34,853 bases of DNA from Rhodocyclales bacterium RIFCSPLOWO2_02_FULL_63_24 (GTDB taxonomy: Bacteria > Pseudomonadota > Gammaproteobacteria > Burkholderiales > Rhodocyclaceae), in the NCBI GenBank assembly GCA_001828935.1, contig MHZX01000058.1, positions 1 to 34,853 on the forward strand, in the 5' to 3' direction. Made by a program: the position numbers and the translations under genes. Positions 26,352 to 34,078 of the stretch are shown piece by piece. The notes below the pieces were generated by a model that made no database searches, was not told the DNA's origin, and worked only from the letters and a program-made list of their open reading frames with translations. Every line of letters begins with the position of its first letter. The stretch's first letter is position 1.

Positions 26352-26789
26352 TCAGTGGCGGGCGTAGGTGGTGGTGCCACCCTCCTTGCCCACCAGCAGA
26401 ATTTCATACGGGATAGTGCGCGGATCGTCCATGCCGGGCGCGCTGGCCGGCATCCCCGGCGAGACCAGGCCGCGGGCGCGCGGCTTTTCGGCCAGCAGGC
26501 GTTTGACATCGGCGGCGGGCACGTGGCCCTCGATCAGGTAACCGCCGACTTCGGCGGTATGGCAGGAACCCATGGCCGCCGGCACGCCGAGACGGGCCTT
26601 GTGCGCGGCGACGTTTTCGGTGTCATGGGTGACGACCGGGAAACCGCTGGTCTTCATGTGCTCGACCCATTTCCCGCAGCAGCCGCAACCCGGACTCTTG
26701 TACACCGTTACCGTCGGCAAGGGCGCCGCGGCCCAAGTCAGCGGCGCCAGCAGCGAGAGGAAAACGGCGGTTCGGACGGAAGATTTCAT
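26352..26789 (-). CDS. DUF411 metal-binding protein
   Basis: The 145-aa protein has a signal peptide ending in TWAAA and the DUF411 pattern: VTVYKSPGCGCCGKWVEHM (a Cys trio in a thioredoxin-like start), then GVPAAMGSCHTAEVGGYLIEGHVPA, PGMPASAPGMD and a GGTTTYARH end. DUF411 proteins are periplasmic and nearly always lie in copper or cadmium resistance clusters. AGGAG precedes the ATG at 26789. It is the first gene after the copper box and predicted promoter. Confidence 0.9.
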   Translation of the reverse strand: MKSSVRTAVFLSLLAPLTWAAAPLPTVTVYKSPGCGCCGKWVEHMKTSGFPVVTHDTENVAAHKARLGVPAAMGSCHTAEVGGYLIEGHVPAADVKRLLAEKPRARGLVSPGMPASAPGMDDPRTIPYEILLVGKEGGTTTYARH

Positions 26790-26814
26790 TTGCGGCTCCT
26801 TGGTGAAGACAAGC

Positions 26815-26843
26815 TCAGTATGCCCCTTCGACCCCGACGCCAA
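26815..26843 (-). promoter_or_regulatory. Predicted promoter of the copper operon
   Basis: On the minus strand, TTGGCG (26843-26838) and TACTGA (26820-26815) are separated by 17 bases and lie 25 bases before the DUF411 start codon. The match is modest, as expected for a promoter that needs an activator bound just upstream. Confidence 0.5.
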
Positions 26844-26854
26844 GCTGACGCGGA

Positions 26855-26872
26855 GATGACATTTTTGTCATC
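26855..26872. promoter_or_regulatory. CusR-like copper box
   Basis: GATGACATTTTTGTCATC is a perfect palindrome in its 7-base arms with TTTT in the centre. The core TGACA-N4-TGTCA equals the E. coli CusR/PcoR copper-box core. It sits 11 bases upstream of the predicted -35, where a two-component response regulator would activate. The regulator itself is not in the window. Confidence 0.6.
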
Positions 26873-26943
26873 CGCGGCAAGCCATAAATCAAACCACGAA
26901 TCGCGATGTATCGGCTGGCGAAGCCGGGGCTGCCGTCATTCAT

Positions 26944-26966
26944 TCCCGCATCGGCGATGCGCGGGA
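26944..26966. terminator. REP-like hairpin after the electron-transfer operon
   Basis: TCCCGCATC pairs with GATGCGCGGGA across a CGG loop, with a 2-base bulge. It lies 17 bases beyond the cytochrome b stop and before the copper promoter. It may end the operon transcript; there is no T-run, and similar hairpins occur as dispersed intergenic repeats. Confidence 0.4.
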
Positions 26967-26983
26967 CAGGAACGAAAAATCGC

Positions 26984-27796
26984 TCAATATGCGAGCAGGA
27001 ACTGGTTCAGATAGACCAGTGCTTCCATCACTTCGGTAACCACAAGGGCGATGCCGAAGATGATCAGCACGGAGCCGAAGAACGGGTGAGTACGGTTCAA
27101 CCACTGCTCGATCGGGCGCAGCGCGGGCCTTATTTGTTCGTCCCGGTACACCGGATAGGCGGCAATCGTACTTGCATCGACCTTGCGCGGCACCCGCTTG
27201 TGCCCGGTGAACATTGCCAGTACATAGTTTTCCCGATGCAGCCGGGCCGCCCAGAGCACCCCCGTGATGTGGATAGCCACGGCGGCGGCGGTGAGGTGGC
27301 CAAGTACCCTATGCGTTACCTTGAGCATGTCCTCCCAGTCTTCCGACACCAGGAAGCCCAATGGCCCCAGCTGCTGCCCGGAGCTGTACAGCATGATCCC
27401 AACACTGCCGTTGATGAGCATCATGAACAGCAGAGCGAACACCATCCACGAGCCCATGGGGTTATGGCTGACATAGTATCCGGCATGTCCCTGTGCGGCA
27501 CTGCGGGCGTAATCCAGCACTTCTTGCGGCGAGAAAATAAATGAACTGAAGCGGGCGGCGCGGCTGCCGACAACGCCCCATACCAGGCGAAATACCACCA
27601 GGACAAGGACGATGTAGCCGGCATAGGCGTGGATCGGGAATTTCTGGTAGCGCAAATAGATGACGGCAAAAAACAGCACCATCGTCCAGTGGCCCAAGCG
27701 TACGGCGATATCCCAAACCAGAATGATGGGTTCGCGCCGTTTTCTGCGTTCCTCAAGTTCGAGTAGCGGCGTGTCGACCGGACCTTGGTTGGGCAT
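26984..27796 (-). CDS. Membrane cytochrome b (b561/Ni-hydrogenase type)
   Basis: This 270-aa inner membrane protein has four or five helices of the cytochrome b/b6 domain family. Candidate heme-ligand histidines are in AVRLGHWTMVL (helix 1), KFPIHAYAGYIVLV (helix 2), and VTHRVLGHLTAAAVAIHITGVLW (helix 4). A further C-terminal helix follows the basic linker GHKRVPRKVDAST. Such subunits exchange electrons between quinone and periplasmic redox partners. It is the last gene of the five-gene conduit operon, 15 bases after the chemoreceptor. No NapC/CymA-type cytochrome is present, so this protein could be the inner-membrane quinone link. Confidence 0.85.
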   Translation of the reverse strand: MPNQGPVDTPLLELEERRKRREPIILVWDIAVRLGHWTMVLFFAVIYLRYQKFPIHAYAGYIVLVLVVFRLVWGVVGSRAARFSSFIFSPQEVLDYARSAAQGHAGYYVSHNPMGSWMVFALLFMMLINGSVGIMLYSSGQQLGPLGFLVSEDWEDMLKVTHRVLGHLTAAAVAIHITGVLWAARLHRENYVLAMFTGHKRVPRKVDASTIAAYPVYRDEQIRPALRPIEQWLNRTHPFFGSVLIIFGIALVVTEVMEALVYLNQFLLAY

Positions 27797-27811
27797 GTCG
27801 GCGATATGTTG

Positions 27812-29440
27812 TTAGACGGTGAAGCGCCCCATGTCGGACTGGAGATCCCGGGCGAGGCTCGCCAGTTCTCGGGTCGCGACGGTCATGTTTTCGATCAACT
27901 GGGCATTGTCCCTGGCCAGGGCGGCAATCGACTCGACCGATTCTGCCAGATGGGCGCCGGTCGTGCTCTGCTCGCTGGTGGCGTTGCGAATTCCGCCCAT
28001 ACCTTCCGCGACCTTGTCCACAGTTGATGAGGCTTCTTTGAGGATGGTGGTCACCGTGACCATCGAGGCGTGCGTGGACTCCAGTACTGCCAGTCCCTTG
28101 CCGATGGCATCGTTGACCCGTCCGGATTCTGCACCCAGGGAGCGGGTGATGCTGTCGATCTCGCTGGCCGACGCAGAGGATTTCTCGGCAAGTTTGCGAA
28201 CCTCGTCGGCAACCACGGCGAAACCGCGGCCATGCTCACCAGCGCGGGCGGCCTCGATGGCGGCGTTCAAGGCCAGCAGATTGGTTTGATCGGCGATGTC
28301 CTTGACTTGCTGGGTCATGGCCGAAATCGTTGCCGTGCGTTGCAGGAAGCTTTCAACGGAGGACGCAATCTCGCCGACCGATTGTTCGACCTGGCGGATG
28401 CGCTGCTGCAACTCATCCATGTTGCGGGTGCCGGATTCCGTGCTCGTCCGGCTTTCGACGGATAGCTTCTCGACCTTCTGGCACGATTCGGCGACGCCCA
28501 GAACGCTCCCGGCCATTTGTTCGATGGAACTCGCTGCACTGGTCGACTTGCTGGTCTGGGCCGACGATCCGGCGGCGATCTGTTCGCTGGTTTCACTCAG
28601 TTGACTGGCCGACAGCGACACTCTTTCCGCGGTGTGATTGACGGAGACAATCAGGGTCTGCAATTTTTCCATCATGCGATTGAACGAGTCGGACGCGGTA
28701 CCGATTTCGTCACCGCCGTGGACCGGAAGGCGCTGGGTAAGATCGCCTTCGCCTTCCGCAATGGCTTGCAACTGCCGGGTCATGGCGCCAAGCGGGCGCG
28801 TTACGGTGCCCCTGACGAAGAGAAAAATGAAAATCAGCAACGGCCAGGTGATCACATTTGCGACAATAAACAGCTTTGCTTCGGCATTTCGCACCGCCGT
28901 ATCGGCGCCTTCAAGAATGATTTTCATGGAAACAGCGCCGAGGATATCGCCTTCCTTGGCCTCCTCGTGGCACTCCATACAGTTCTTGCCGAGGTAGTTT
29001 TTCGATGCAGTGGCCGGAAAAACAGCACGCAGGACATGGCCCATAGCCGGATCCTGAGTCTCCTGGAACACGATCTTGCCCTCGGCCATTACCTGTTTTT
29101 CCAGCACATCCGGGTTCATCGCGATTTCGTCGCCGTCGCCCATTTCATGGGTGACCTTGTCTCCCCGCAACACGCGCAGGTCGCGCACCGCTTCCGACTG
29201 TCGCACCTGGTCGTAGAACAGGCTGCGTTTCTTGATGGTCTTGGTGACCTTCATGAACAGCAGATTGGCCATGGTAATTTGATGCACGCTGGCCGCCAGG
29301 TCGCGGGCCTGGCTCATCGCCGTCCGCCGTGTCTCGATTGCCGACCAGACCACCATCACGGCCCAGCCGACGATCAGCAGGACCCCGATCACGCCGATCA
29401 GGCGGATCCATATGGGCTTATCACGCAGGCGCAGCGACAT
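27812..29440 (-). CDS. Methyl-accepting chemotaxis protein with periplasmic c-type heme motif
   Basis: This 542-aa receptor has TM1 at about 13-33, a periplasmic sensor to about 178, TM2 at 180-200, a HAMP domain ([30 protein letters not shown]) and a full signalling domain. The hairpin tip reads [40 protein letters not shown]. The sensor resembles the DUF3365/Tll0287-like type and includes NCMECHE, with Cys154, Cys157 and His158 forming a CXXCH heme c site, followed by GDILGAVSM. It is probably a redox or ligand sensor for taxis. It lies between the mtrB-like gene (22 bases) and the cytochrome b gene (15 bases). Confidence 0.92.
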   Translation of the reverse strand: MSLRLRDKPIWIRLIGVIGVLLIVGWAVMVVWSAIETRRTAMSQARDLAASVHQITMANLLFMKVTKTIKKRSLFYDQVRQSEAVRDLRVLRGDKVTHEMGDGDEIAMNPDVLEKQVMAEGKIVFQETQDPAMGHVLRAVFPATASKNYLGKNCMECHEEAKEGDILGAVSMKIILEGADTAVRNAEAKLFIVANVITWPLLIFIFLFVRGTVTRPLGAMTRQLQAIAEGEGDLTQRLPVHGGDEIGTASDSFNRMMEKLQTLIVSVNHTAERVSLSASQLSETSEQIAAGSSAQTSKSTSAASSIEQMAGSVLGVAESCQKVEKLSVESRTSTESGTRNMDELQQRIRQVEQSVGEIASSVESFLQRTATISAMTQQVKDIADQTNLLALNAAIEAARAGEHGRGFAVVADEVRKLAEKSSASASEIDSITRSLGAESGRVNDAIGKGLAVLESTHASMVTVTTILKEASSTVDKVAEGMGGIRNATSEQSTTGAHLAESVESIAALARDNAQLIENMTVATRELASLARDLQSDMGRFTV

Positions 29441-29462
29441 GGCTGGAGGGTCCGGTCCGGGT

Positions 29463-31523
29463 TCAGCGGAAGCCGTAATTCACGGACAGGCCGATAAACT
29501 GGACTTTCTCATCCGGATTCTGGTACAGCCATGTGCCATCGGTAAAAACATACGGTTTGCCCGCGCCATTCCAGGTCCAGTCGTTGGTCTTGCGGTGGTC
29601 GTAGATATAGTCAAGGCGGATGCTGGTGTCCTTGTCATAGGCATAGGTGCCGAAGAGTTTCAGCGTGGTCTGGCTGCTGTTGATGTCGGGCAGAGGGGTC
29701 GCCGCACCCGACAGTCCATAGGTGTTCAGATCCTCCGCCCAGAGCAGATCGGCGCCGATCCGGAACTTGGCGCCGAGTTTCCCTTTGACGCCGAAGCCGT
29801 AGTTGATCCCGGTATTCTTCAGGGCGGCCTCGTAATAGGTGGCCGTATTTCTGCCGCTCGCCTGATTGACGCGGGTGGTGAACTGCGCGGCGTAGCCGGT
29901 CAGTGTCCAATTGCTGCCGAGGCTGTAGCTGGCGTCGATGGAATAAAGCTGCGCATCGCCAGCGCGGACACCCACTTCCGGACTGCCGCGGCCACCGTCA
30001 TAGCGATCCCTGGAGTCATCCAGCATGAACTGGAGCGAAAGCGGATCGATCGGCGCCCAGTTGGCAAGAATCTTGACTTTGTTGCGGTCGCGATCGGCGA
30101 TGTAGATCGGATTGACCAGGTTCGACGTTGCATTGACCGGGAAATACCCACCGTTCCTGTTAGCCACAAGGTAGGAGACGGAACCGCTGAGGTCATCCGC
30201 GAGCGCCCTGCCCAGTTCGGCGCGATACGTCGTCTCGGCGGTATTCTCGCGATAGCCGACGACGCGGATACCCTCCTTGCTGCGCAGCTTGCGTTCGTAA
30301 TCGACGCCACCCGTGGCGCGGAAACCCGCGGGAAGCAGATAGCTGGCCTCGAATTTCCCCGAGGTGCTACGCAAGGAGCGGCGCTCGTTTCTGCCGTCCG
30401 ACGATGCGCTCGCCGGGATGTACTGGGCAATCGTGGTCTCGTCGTCGCTGTCCTCATGACGCAGGTTGGCGAGCAGGGAAAGCCCTTTGACCGGGCGCGA
30501 GGTCAAGCCAAGCTGGAGCAGGGTGGTTTCGACGCGGCCGCCGAGATCGGAGCGGCCCGAATCGTTGGTATTCGTGGTTCCCACCGGGGCGACTGCCGCC
30601 GTCGGCGGCAGAATGAATTTGTCGTTCTGCGTGTTAACCGCATACGAGGCCTTGAATGTTCCCCGCGTGGTCCTGGTGAAATCGTAGGCGCCGGCAAGCT
30701 TGAGTTGGTGTGCCAGGTTATCCGGCGGCAGGGCGATCGGATTGTTCAGGTTGGTGCCGGCGAACCCCGCCGAACCGCCGCTAATCGTCAGCGCGGAATT
30801 GTGGTTGTTGTAGAACGAGCCGTAATAACCGCCGCTGAGCTGCAAGCGTTCGCCCAGATAATTCAAGTCGAGGTCGAGCTGGCGGGTGGTGCTGTTGATC
30901 GGCTCGGGGAGAAACTCCCAGGCCCCCGCTCCCGCCGACGAGCCGCGACCAAACAGCCGGCTGCCTTTCTTTTCCTCATTCTGGAAATTGACTCGAAATT
31001 CGAGCTGATGGGTGATTGCCTTGACAAACCCCAGCGTGGTCTTGTCGCGCTCGGTCTTTATCTCGCTTTCGCCTGCCGTGGTCTTGACTCCGCCGGCATT
31101 GGGTACCGTAAGGTTTTGCCCGCCGTTGGGCGATACCGCAGTGAACACATCGTAAGGTGCGTAGCGCGGAATCTGGGTGTAGTCGAGAAAATAGCTCCAA
31201 TCGCCCTGCTTCTCGTGTTCGATCCGGAATTCCCGCGTCGGCAGGCCGAAATCGCGGGCGCTGAAACGCAACCAGGTGCCGCTGGTGTCGTCGAACCGAA
31301 CCACGGATGCTTCGCCGATCAGGTGCTCGCCCGCCTTGGCTGTGCCGTTGTACGTGCCATAGCGCTGGTTGTCGGTATTGACGGTACCGATGCCGATCAC
31401 GATGCTGCTGTCCGGTTTGGTCAGGCGCTCCACGTCGTCGTCGGCCGCGGCCGGCACGGGAAAGATGGCGGTAATCGCCAGGCACAGGAGGGTCCGCTGC
31501 GGTGCTGCCGGAAATTTTTTCAT
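29463..31523 (-). CDS. mtrB: MtrB/PioB-family outer membrane beta-barrel
   Basis: The 686-aa protein has a signal peptide ([27 protein letters not shown]) and a long chain of alternating, aromatic-rich strands ([57 protein letters not shown]), and it ends in GLSVNYGFR, an outer-membrane barrel terminus. It corresponds to the decaheme-associated MtrB/PioB/MtoB family, which sheathes an MtrA-type cytochrome through the outer membrane. The N-terminal CXXC of Shewanella MtrB is absent, and I see no Cys in the mature chain, as in PioB-like members. ATG at 31523 has GAGGAG upstream. It follows the decaheme gene by 15 bases. Confidence 0.88.
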   Translation of the reverse strand: MKKFPAAPQRTLLCLAITAIFPVPAAADDDVERLTKPDSSIVIGIGTVNTDNQRYGTYNGTAKAGEHLIGEASVVRFDDTSGTWLRFSARDFGLPTREFRIEHEKQGDWSYFLDYTQIPRYAPYDVFTAVSPNGGQNLTVPNAGGVKTTAGESEIKTERDKTTLGFVKAITHQLEFRVNFQNEEKKGSRLFGRGSSAGAGAWEFLPEPINSTTRQLDLDLNYLGERLQLSGGYYGSFYNNHNSALTISGGSAGFAGTNLNNPIALPPDNLAHQLKLAGAYDFTRTTRGTFKASYAVNTQNDKFILPPTAAVAPVGTTNTNDSGRSDLGGRVETTLLQLGLTSRPVKGLSLLANLRHEDSDDETTIAQYIPASASSDGRNERRSLRSTSGKFEASYLLPAGFRATGGVDYERKLRSKEGIRVVGYRENTAETTYRAELGRALADDLSGSVSYLVANRNGGYFPVNATSNLVNPIYIADRDRNKVKILANWAPIDPLSLQFMLDDSRDRYDGGRGSPEVGVRAGDAQLYSIDASYSLGSNWTLTGYAAQFTTRVNQASGRNTATYYEAALKNTGINYGFGVKGKLGAKFRIGADLLWAEDLNTYGLSGAATPLPDINSSQTTLKLFGTYAYDKDTSIRLDYIYDHRKTNDWTWNGAGKPYVFTDGTWLYQNPDEKVQFIGLSVNYGFR

Positions 31524-31538
31524 GGGCACTCTCCTCGG

Positions 31539-32462
31539 TTAGCGGCGGAAGGTCCGCTCATTGCCGGCGTTTGCCGGATTGTTGGTGCCATGGATATTGG
31601 TATGGCAATTCAAGCAGCCGCGTGCCTGGGTAATGTTCAGTCCGCCGGTGGAGGCGCCCGCAGCGAAACTGGGGAAATTGCCGCGATGACTGCTCGGCTC
31701 ATGGCACTGCTGGCACAGCATCGGCGAGCGCACCTTCAGCAGGTTGTCGGTGGCGGCACCGTGCGGGTTGTGGCAGATGGTGCAATCCTCCGCGGGTTCG
31801 TGCTTGCGCACGAAGGGGCCGCGCTTTTCCATGTGGCAGGTGAAGCAGGTATTGGCGATGCTGTCGCGCGTCATCAGCTTCGGTCCGGCTGAGCCATGCG
31901 AAGCGTGGCAGTCCGAGCAAGCCACCTTGCCTTCCGGCACCGGATGGTGCGACGGCTTGTTGAACAGAACCCGCTGTTCCTTGTGGCAGGTGAAGCAGAC
32001 CTCCGCCTGGGTGCGCTTGTCGCGCACCTTGTCCTTGGCGACATGGAGCTGGTGGCAAGAGGTGCAGGGCACGTCGCGCGCGGCATGGATGCTGCCATTC
32101 CAATCCATGAACTTGCCACCCTTGTGGCAATCGGCGCAGACCTGATTGTGGCCGCCGACGTCATCGGCGGTGCGTTTGCCGTAAGGAAATTCGGGCAAGG
32201 GCCTGATCTTCACGCCTTCCGGTTTGTTGGTATGGGTTTCGCTGTTGCCATGGCAACCGGTGCAGGTCGGCAGCCGCCCATCCACCATCACGCCATGACG
32301 CGTCTTGCCCATTGACAGCACCGGGTAAGACTCGGTTTCGTCATGGCACTTGGTGCATTTCGCATCTCCGGGAAGAATGACATCCTTGCTTGCGGCATGG
32401 ACGGAAAAAACCGTCAATGCCAACGCAAGTCCTGCTAGCCACTTCATTCGAAACCTCATCAT
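31539..32462 (-). CDS. mtrA: Decaheme c-type cytochrome, MtrA/MtoA/PioA family
   Basis: The 307-aa protein has a signal peptide (MKWLAGLALALTVFSVHAA after a short leader) and exactly ten CXXCH motifs: CTKCH, CTGCH, CADCH, CTSCH, CFTCH, CSDCH, CFTCH, CTICH, CQQCH and CLNCH. Distal histidines are spread between them. Length, heme count and the neighbouring barrel gene fit the MtrA family, which carries electrons through the outer membrane inside MtrB. Direction (Fe(II) oxidation inward, or metal reduction outward) cannot be told from sequence. The start is ATG 32462 (AAGG eight bases upstream) or the ATG at 32447. It lies 15 bases after the monoheme cytochrome. Confidence 0.95.
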   Translation of the reverse strand: MMRFRMKWLAGLALALTVFSVHAASKDVILPGDAKCTKCHDETESYPVLSMGKTRHGVMVDGRLPTCTGCHGNSETHTNKPEGVKIRPLPEFPYGKRTADDVGGHNQVCADCHKGGKFMDWNGSIHAARDVPCTSCHQLHVAKDKVRDKRTQAEVCFTCHKEQRVLFNKPSHHPVPEGKVACSDCHASHGSAGPKLMTRDSIANTCFTCHMEKRGPFVRKHEPAEDCTICHNPHGAATDNLLKVRSPMLCQQCHEPSSHRGNFPSFAAGASTGGLNITQARGCLNCHTNIHGTNNPANAGNERTFRR

Positions 32463-32477
32463 CCATTCCGCCTTCGC

Positions 32478-32804
32478 TTATTGGGAAAGTATCCAGTCGA
32501 TTACATCCCTGATCTCGGCCGGGTTCTTGGTTTTCAACTGTTCGTGATCTTCTTCTTTGCCTTCGATCTTTACCTTCGGGCTGGTGGTCAAGTGCGTGGT
32601 GAGTTTTTGGATGGCATCCGCCTTGCCCTTGTATTTGGCAGCAGTTTTCTGGAGAGACGGGCCTTCTTTGTCCTTGCTGATGCCATGGCACTTCAAGCAG
32701 CCGCTTTTCCGCGCCAGAGCTTCAGCCGCCGCCGGGTCGCACCAGGCGGGTCCGGACACAAGCGCGGACAGCGCGGCCGCTATTGAAATTGCGAAGATTC
32801 TCAT
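32478..32804 (-). CDS. Monoheme periplasmic cytochrome c, no Met ligand
   Basis: This 108-aa protein has a signal peptide (MRIFAISIAAALSALVSGPAWC) and a class I cytochrome c start: LARKSGCLKCHGISKDKEGPSLQKTAAKYKGK. Relatives of the c551/c552 type continue with a Met ligand in a MPPN-like loop, but here the chain reads TSPKVKIEGKEEDHEQLKTK and the mature protein contains no Met at all. His residues in TTHL and EDHEQ are possible distal ligands. It heads the conduit operon and is probably the periplasmic shuttle, in the position of MtoD-like proteins. AGGAG precedes the ATG. Confidence 0.88.
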   Translation of the reverse strand: MRIFAISIAAALSALVSGPAWCDPAAAEALARKSGCLKCHGISKDKEGPSLQKTAAKYKGKADAIQKLTTHLTTSPKVKIEGKEEDHEQLKTKNPAEIRDVIDWILSQ

Positions 32805-33275
32805 GGTGCTCTCCTGTTGCCTGTTGCTCTGCATTCCCGTCGCACCGCCGTCCAACTGTGGCCGCCTGCATGCTCAGTCTGGACGCTTGGGACGTACGCG
32901 CCAGCAGCCGGGCCGTTTGGTGATATCAAGCTGCACCAGTCCGACAACAGATGACCGCTCCTGCAACCAATGCTGACGATTGGGATGCATCGTCCGGTGC
33001 CTGAACTTGGATCTGATCAATACGCGTTGCGCTGTGGCGAACATCACGCATCTCGTCCAATTTCGTATGCCTAAAGCAATAAGTGTGCCGAATTTATCGC
33101 AGATGATTCGTCGTGCTATTTTTCGAGCGCTGGCAAAGCAGTAATTTGTATGAGGGTAGCGGCTGGATTTGATGGACAGGAATGCGTTGGAAGCCGATAT
33201 GCCTGTGCAGAAGGGGCATGGAAGCGCGCTTTTGTCGCTCAAAAAGCCATTCCCGAATCTGGCCTTAAATTGTCG
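32805..33275. other. Gene-poor upstream region of the conduit operon
   Basis: No gene is supported in this stretch. It is less GC-rich than the rest of the window, especially 33050-33330. One minus-strand open frame (32874-33242, 122 codons) lacks a ribosome site and recognisable motifs. The stretch should hold the operon promoter; the only candidate I see is the sigma54-like element at 33076-33090, which would leave a leader of about 260 bases. Confidence 0.5.
33076..33090 (-). promoter_or_regulatory. Sigma54-like -24/-12 element
   Basis: On the minus strand, CGGCAC (33090-33085), 5 bases, then TTGC (33079-33076) followed by TT. This keeps the invariant GG and GC at the correct spacing, with a C instead of T at the first position. 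It points at the cytochrome operon. A chance match in ~500 bases is possible. Confidence 0.3.
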
Positions 33276-33307
33276 AAATGGGTTTATCAGCCCTTAAAAC
33301 CCTATTT
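33276..33307. terminator. Possible bidirectional terminator hairpin
   Basis: AAATGGGTTT (33276-33285) pairs with AAACCCTATTT (33297-33307) with a single bulge and an 11-base loop. A-rich and T-rich outer arms give a U-tract in either direction. It could end minus-strand transcripts from the heavy-metal pump unit. Confidence 0.4.
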
Positions 33308-33382
33308 CTGAGAATTATCTTTGCAGTACGTTCTCATTGTTGGGAATTGGCGGATAACGATTTCACCTGAAAACTCAGTTGA

Positions 33383-33516
33383 ACCACGGAGGTACAGAGG
33401 ACACAGAGGAAAAACAAAGCGCCGTGCCGTAATCCCGGATCACCCAACGGGTGAGCAGCGCCTGACCTGCAAGGCGTTGATTCATCGTCTTTCTCTGTGC
33501 CTCTGTGTCTCTGTGG
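33383..33516. repeat. Long imperfect inverted repeat (ACCACAGAGGCACAGAG type)
   Basis: The left arm begins ACCACGGAGGTACAGAGG and continues ACACAGAGG (33383-33409). The right arm (33491-33516) read on the other strand begins ACCACAGAGACACAGAGG. About 80 bases separate them. Such paired arms are a widespread intergenic repeat in many bacterial phyla and often create spurious open frames rich in LCLCVSVV residues. It may be a miniature mobile element; no target duplication is evident. Confidence 0.6.
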
Positions 33517-33581
33517 TGAGGTTTTTAGGATGAATGGAGACGAGCGATTTGGCGTTGTCGATGTCGCCGCAACCGCCTGTA

Positions 33582-34049
33582 TCAGTGCTTGTGGTCCGTA
33601 TGCGCATCCGCTGCGGCGGCGACCGTCTTTGTCACAGCCAGCGGGGTGAAACGCGCCTGTTCGGCGGGCTTGCCCGACATCGTTACCGTGACCACGGCTT
33701 TCAGGTCGGGGGTCGACGCGTACTTGCCGACGCCCTTCAGGCGGTTGTCACCGTCCGGTGCCAGTTTCACGGATGCTTTGGCCTTGCCGCCGAGCAGGGT
33801 TACCGTGCCGCCAGCGCCGACTGTCGAAACTTTCGTTCCGGCATGGTCGGTGACATACACGACGACCGGGTTGTCCTTGGCCTCCTTGCTGTCCCTGGCG
33901 ACGACCAGCTCGAAGTGATAGACGCCGGCCATGCGCAACTGGCCGCCGTTGGGAGTCTTCTGCGTATCCAGGTACTCGTCGCTATGCGCGAGTGCGCCGG
34001 TGCCGGTGAGTATGGCGACAGCGAAGATCAGGGCGTTGAGGGATTTCAT
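33582..34049 (-). CDS. Periplasmic protein with His-rich tail, next to heavy-metal RND pump
   Basis: The 155-aa protein has a signal peptide (MKSLNALIFAVAILTGTGALA) and a mature chain starting HSDEYLDTQKTPNGGQLRMAG. A beta-rich middle (YHFELVVARDSKEAKDNPVVVYVTDHAGTKV, GTVTLLGGKAKASVKLAPDG) follows, with a tail DAHTDHKH. The family is not one I can name, though small His-tailed periplasmic proteins with this HSDEYL...HGGQL-type opening accompany Czc/Cus pumps. GGAGAC precedes the ATG. It lies 29 bases after the pump gene on the same strand. Metal binding is inferred from the histidines and context. Confidence 0.75.
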   Translation of the reverse strand: MKSLNALIFAVAILTGTGALAHSDEYLDTQKTPNGGQLRMAGVYHFELVVARDSKEAKDNPVVVYVTDHAGTKVSTVGAGGTVTLLGGKAKASVKLAPDGDNRLKGVGKYASTPDLKAVVTVTMSGKPAEQARFTPLAVTKTVAAAADAHTDHKH

Positions 34050-34078
34050 TGGATGTCTCCTTGTTTGTTGGATGAAAT

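Noticed and set aside
29412-31892. Plus-strand open frame of 826 codons opposite the MtrB/MtrA genes
   Set aside because: It spans two real minus-strand genes and their gap, with no ribosome site or motif of its own.
32874-33242. Minus-strand 122-codon open frame upstream of the monoheme cytochrome
   Set aside because: No ribosome site, no recognisable fold and atypical composition; the stretch is better read as upstream control DNA.
33321-33533. Plus-strand 70-codon open frame ending LCLCVSVVRFLG
   Set aside because: It is created by the inverted repeat; such LCVSVV-type frames are a known annotation artefact of this repeat class.
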